From contig CAJUEB010000115.1 of assembly GCA_910585135.1 (NCBI GenBank), positions 1-7,339 on the forward strand: 7,339 nt of DNA, in the 5' to 3' direction. Each line of letters opens with the position of its first letter. The stretch's first letter is position 1. This document shows positions 4,774-7,339 of the stretch, in pieces. A model generated the notes under the pieces. The model was not told where the DNA came from and searched no databases. It saw only the letters and a program-made list of their open reading frames with translations. The translations under genes and the position numbers were made by a program. The DNA is from an uncultured Eubacteriales bacterium (lineage in GTDB: Bacteria > Bacillota > Clostridia > Peptostreptococcales > Anaerovoracaceae).

Positions 4774-5937
4774 ATGATTTATCTGGACAACAGTGCGACG
4801 ACAAAGCAATATCCGCAGGTGACGGACATCATGGTAAAGCATATGACGGAAACCTTTGGCAACCCGTCCTCCCTGTATCAGCTTGGCGTAGACAGTGAAA
4901 AATCCATGAAAAAGGCTCGCCGTCAGCTACAGCAGGCGATGGGCGCTGCAAACGGGAAGGTGTATTTTACATCGGGCGGCACGGAAGCGGACAATATGGC
5001 GATCTTTGGAGCGGCCAGGGCACTTCGGCGGCGGGGCAACCGTATCGTGACCTCGAAGGCAGAGCATCCCGCTGTACTGGAATGCTGTAAGACGCTTGCG
5101 GAGCAGGGCTTTGATGTTATCTATGTGGACGTCGATAAAAAATGCAGGCTGGATATCGGGCAGTTAGAAGCTGCTATCGATGACCAGACCATTCTGGTCA
5201 CCTTGATGCATGTCAATAATGAGACGGGGACGATCATGCCGGTGGATCGGGTCAAGACGATCATGAAAGAAAAAAATGCTCCTGGCGTCTTTCATTGCGA
5301 CGCTGTGCAGAGCTTCGGCAAGCTGCCCCTTTGCATGGAGGCAGACATGATTTCCGTAAGCGGGCATAAGATCCATGGGCCAAAGGGAAGCGGCGGTCTT
5401 TACATCAGGGACAAGCTCAATATCCCTGCGCTTTTAGAAGGCGGCGGACAGGAAGGGGGAAAGCGTTCCGGTACGGAAAATGTTCCGGCTGTCGTAGGGT
5501 TTGGCCTGGCGGCAGAGCTGTCGGCGGCGGAACGGGTATCGGACATGGAGCGGATCTCGTCTATGCGAAACTATCTTATGGAAGGGATTTGTGCGAATCT
5601 CGATGATGTCATCGTAAACAGCCCGCAGGAAACGGGCGAGGCGGCGGGAAGCTGCTGTGGATCGATTCTGAACATTTCTTTTCTGGGGACGAGGGGCGAG
5701 GTGCTGCTTCATACGCTTGAGCAGGATGGCATATTCGTATCGACTGGTTCGGCTTGCTCTTCAAATAAAAAAGGCGGAAGCCATGTGCTACAGGCGATGG
5801 GGCTTTCCGAGCGGGAGATCGAAGGCGCATTGCGTTTTAGCTTCGGTCGTTTGAACTCGCTATCGGAAATGGACGTGGTGATCGATAAAGTGACTGCGGC
5901 TGTGAAGCGATTTCGAAGGCTTGGCAGCTTCCGGTAG
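4774..5937 (+). CDS. Cysteine desulfurase (NifS/IscS family), partner of ThiI
   Basis: A 387-residue cytosolic, pyridoxal-phosphate-dependent enzyme that converts L-cysteine to alanine and holds the released sulfur as a persulfide for transfer to an acceptor. The N-terminus MIYLDNSATT is canonical, and GGAG at 4764-4767 sets the start 6 bases later. Visible landmarks are TSGGTEADN (66-74, phosphate binding), the AEHPA histidine at 98, HVNNETG (146-152), HCDAVQ with Asp176 and Gln179, SGHKIHGPKG with the cofactor lysine Lys199, RSGTEN (231-236), and the catalytic loop STGSACSS with Cys328. Length fits the family. The compact Cys loop and the following thiI match the dedicated thiI-linked desulfurase of Firmicutes (NifZ in B. 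subtilis) rather than the suf- or isc-operon enzymes. No scaffold gene or iscR is adjacent, so tRNA thiolation is the likely main job, which is inference from context. Confidence 0.95.
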   Translation: MIYLDNSATTKQYPQVTDIMVKHMTETFGNPSSLYQLGVDSEKSMKKARRQLQQAMGAANGKVYFTSGGTEADNMAIFGAARALRRRGNRIVTSKAEHPAVLECCKTLAEQGFDVIYVDVDKKCRLDIGQLEAAIDDQTILVTLMHVNNETGTIMPVDRVKTIMKEKNAPGVFHCDAVQSFGKLPLCMEADMISVSGHKIHGPKGSGGLYIRDKLNIPALLEGGGQEGGKRSGTENVPAVVGFGLAAELSAAERVSDMERISSMRNYLMEGICANLDDVIVNSPQETGEAAGSCCGSILNISFLGTRGEVLLHTLEQDGIFVSTGSACSSNKKGGSHVLQAMGLSEREIEGALRFSFGRLNSLSEMDVVIDKVTAAVKRFRRLGSFR

Positions 5938-6009
5938 ATGAGATGGCCGAAATAAAGTGGGGCAGCGAAGGCGATAGGTCGCTGGGAGGCGGTCAGGCAA
6001 TCAATTTTC

Positions 6010-6014
6010 AGGAG
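6010..6014 (+). promoter_or_regulatory. Ribosome binding site deciding the thiI start
   Basis: AGGAG stands 6 bases before ATG 6021. An in-frame ATG at 5943 would add 26 residues but has no such site and sits only 5 bases after the upstream stop. The added residues (AEIKWGSEGDRSLGG...) do not look like ThiI. Confidence 0.75.
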
Positions 6015-6020
6015 AAAAAT

Positions 6021-7229
6021 ATGCGTGGGGAAATGAACGAAGAAATGAATAAAGAATCTATTTTTATCGTCAGGTGCGGTGAAGTGGCGCTGAAAGGAAT
6101 GAATAAACCGTATTTTGAGCGGATGCTTGTGGAGCGAATCCGCAAACTGCTCAAGAAATTTGACGGGATCAGCGTCAAGCGGCAGGAAGGGCTTATTTTT
6201 GTCAGGGCAGATAAGCGCTTGGATAAGCAGGCGATTATCAAGGAAATCTCCAAGGTTTTCGGTGTTGCCTCGATCAGCCCTGCCGTAGAATGCGAAAGCA
6301 CCATGGAAGCGATTGGCGAAGCGGCCGTGGCGTATATGCTGGAAACGATCGAGGAACGGGGTGTCCGCACCTTTAAGGTGGAAGCAAAAAGAGCCGATAA
6401 GAATTTCCCGGTGAAATCGCCGGATATCGGCAGGCAGATCGGCGCAGTGGTATTGAAAGGCTGCAAAGTGCTGAAAGTAGACGTGCATCATCCTGATTGC
6501 CTTTTGTTCGTGGACGTAAGGCACGACAGATCGTATATTTACCAGGATAAAATTGCAGGCTTTGGCGGCCTTCCGCTGGGAACGAACGGAAAAGGCTTGT
6601 CTCTTCTTTCGGGCGGGATTGATTCGCCTGTGGCAACCTGGATGATGGCAAAGCGGGGCATGATGATCGAGGCGGTGCATTTTCACTCCTATCCGTATAC
6701 CAGCCAGCGGGCGCAGGAAAAGGTAGAAGAGCTGGCGGGCATCGTCGCCACATATTGTGGCAGGTTTAAGATGCATGTGGTCAATCTGCTGCCGATTCAG
6801 GAACAGATCGTCGAAAATTGCCCGGAGGAGGAAACCACGATATTGGTGCGGCGGTTCATGATGCGGATCGCCCAGAAAATTGCCCAAAATACAGGCTGCG
6901 GGATGCTCATCACAGGGGAAAACCTGGGGCAGGTGGCGAGCCAGACGGCGGAATCCCTGATGGTGACGGATGCGTCCGTGACTATGCCGGTCATGCGGCC
7001 GTTGATTGCCATGGATAAGGTAGATATCATGGATAAGGCGCAGGAAATCGGCACGTATGAAACTTCGATCCAGCCTTATGAGGATTGCTGTACCGTATTT
7101 TTGCCGAAGCATCCGGTGACAAAGCCGAAACTGGAGCGGATTTTAGCATCGGAAGCAAAGCTTGATTGTGATGCATTGATCGAGGCCGCTGTATGCGCGG
7201 CGGAGGTGATCGATATTTTTCCGGTTTAG
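6021..7229 (+). CDS. thiI: tRNA 4-thiouridine synthase ThiI (rhodanese-less form)
   Basis: A 402-residue cytosolic enzyme that adenylates uridine 8 of tRNA and replaces its oxygen with sulfur to give 4-thiouridine, a near-UV sensor base; in some bacteria it also supplies sulfur for the thiamine thiazole. Order from the chosen ATG: N-terminal ferredoxin-like domain with IVRCGEVALKGMNKPYFE (16-33), a THUMP RNA-binding domain (about 60-175), the PP-loop ATP-pyrophosphatase motif LSGGIDSPVATW (196-207), ITGENLGQVASQT (297-309), and PYEDCCTVFLPKHP (352-365) in the C-terminal part. It ends after the catalytic domain, with no rhodanese extension, as in Bacillus and Clostridia. Such forms receive sulfur from a dedicated desulfurase, which here is the gene 83 bases upstream on the same strand. 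The two are very probably one operon ending at 7278-7336. Confidence 0.96.
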   Translation: MRGEMNEEMNKESIFIVRCGEVALKGMNKPYFERMLVERIRKLLKKFDGISVKRQEGLIFVRADKRLDKQAIIKEISKVFGVASISPAVECESTMEAIGEAAVAYMLETIEERGVRTFKVEAKRADKNFPVKSPDIGRQIGAVVLKGCKVLKVDVHHPDCLLFVDVRHDRSYIYQDKIAGFGGLPLGTNGKGLSLLSGGIDSPVATWMMAKRGMMIEAVHFHSYPYTSQRAQEKVEELAGIVATYCGRFKMHVVNLLPIQEQIVENCPEEETTILVRRFMMRIAQKIAQNTGCGMLITGENLGQVASQTAESLMVTDASVTMPVMRPLIAMDKVDIMDKAQEIGTYETSIQPYEDCCTVFLPKHPVTKPKLERILASEAKLDCDALIEAAVCAAEVIDIFPV

Positions 7230-7277
7230 GATGCCTGCGACAAAACTAGTGCATTTTCGGCTTTTTCTCTTAAAGAC

Positions 7278-7336
7278 AAGCCCCTCTTGCCAGGATTATA
7301 ATGATTACGATATAGTCTTGAAGAGGGGGTTTTTTT
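7278..7336 (+). terminator. Intrinsic terminator of the desulfurase-thiI operon
   Basis: CCCCTCTT (7281-7288) pairs with AAGAGGGG (7321-7328), and an inner stem AGGATTA (7292-7298) pairs with TAGTCTT (7313-7319) using two G-T wobbles. Seven T's follow at 7330-7336. The long loop is closed by the inner stem. It lies about 50 bases after the thiI stop. Confidence 0.82.
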
Positions 7337-7339
7337 GTG

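Noticed and set aside
4428..4842. Minus-strand frames of 93 and 77 codons between rny and the desulfurase
   Set aside because: They cross the rny terminator or the desulfurase start, have atypical composition and no ribosome binding site.
5709..7112. Long minus-strand open frame of 467 codons opposite the desulfurase and thiI
   Set aside because: It overlaps two unmistakable plus-strand enzymes. Its translation is rich in His, Arg and Phe with no recognisable domain, which is typical of the antisense of GC-skewed coding DNA.
7287..7316. Promoter-like TTGCCA-18-TATAGT at the window end
   Set aside because: It lies inside the stem-loop of the thiI terminator. The spacing is suboptimal, and the AT-rich loop explains the -10-like match.

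Overview
The window looks like a chromosomal segment of a Gram-positive Clostridia-type bacterium, most likely Lachnospiraceae or a relative. The reasons are an RNase Y of canonical length, a cysteine desulfurase paired with a rhodanese-less ThiI (the Firmicutes arrangement), purine-rich GGAGG ribosome binding sites, a consensus sigma-A promoter, and moderately GC-rich housekeeping genes. The taxon is an inference; no rRNA or tRNA is present to anchor it.

Layout. (a) 1-128: the last 41 codons of a plus-strand MinD/ParA-type ATPase. (b) 129-773: a gene-free stretch of more than 600 bp rich in inverted repeats. It holds four evenly built TTCTCT...AGAGAA dyads (245-527), a strong hairpin (617-651) and a further dyad (680-709). 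(c) 774-1121: a small, very AT-rich gene for a stand-alone PAS-domain protein, followed by a weak terminator-like hairpin. (d) 1242-1502, minus strand: a coding-like fragment with no recognisable start, just downstream of and in frame with rodA. (e) 1503-2600, minus strand: a RodA/FtsW-family (SEDS) peptidoglycan polymerase. (f) 2601-2851: a divergent intergenic region with a perfectly spaced TTGACT-17-TATAAT promoter firing rightwards. (g) 2852-4396: rny (RNase Y), then about three degenerate 42-44 bp repeats that begin in its last codons, then an intrinsic terminator. (h) 4539-4773: a leader-like stretch with several small hairpins. (i) 4774-5937 and 6021-7229: a cysteine desulfurase and thiI, forming a two-gene sulfur-transfer operon that ends in an intrinsic terminator at the window edge.

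How the genes relate. The right-hand pair is a functional unit: the desulfurase takes sulfur from cysteine as a persulfide and passes it to ThiI, which makes 4-thiouridine in tRNA and may also supply thiazole sulfur. RNase Y (RNA turnover at the membrane) and RodA (cell-wall elongation) are core genes transcribed divergently. The left-hand 1.5 kb is the accessory-looking part: repeat-rich, compositionally distinct, with an orphan PAS sensor and a gene remnant. I see no CRISPR array, no transposase, no intact mobile element and no convincing new multi-gene system. The most unusual signal is the regular palindrome array at 245-527.
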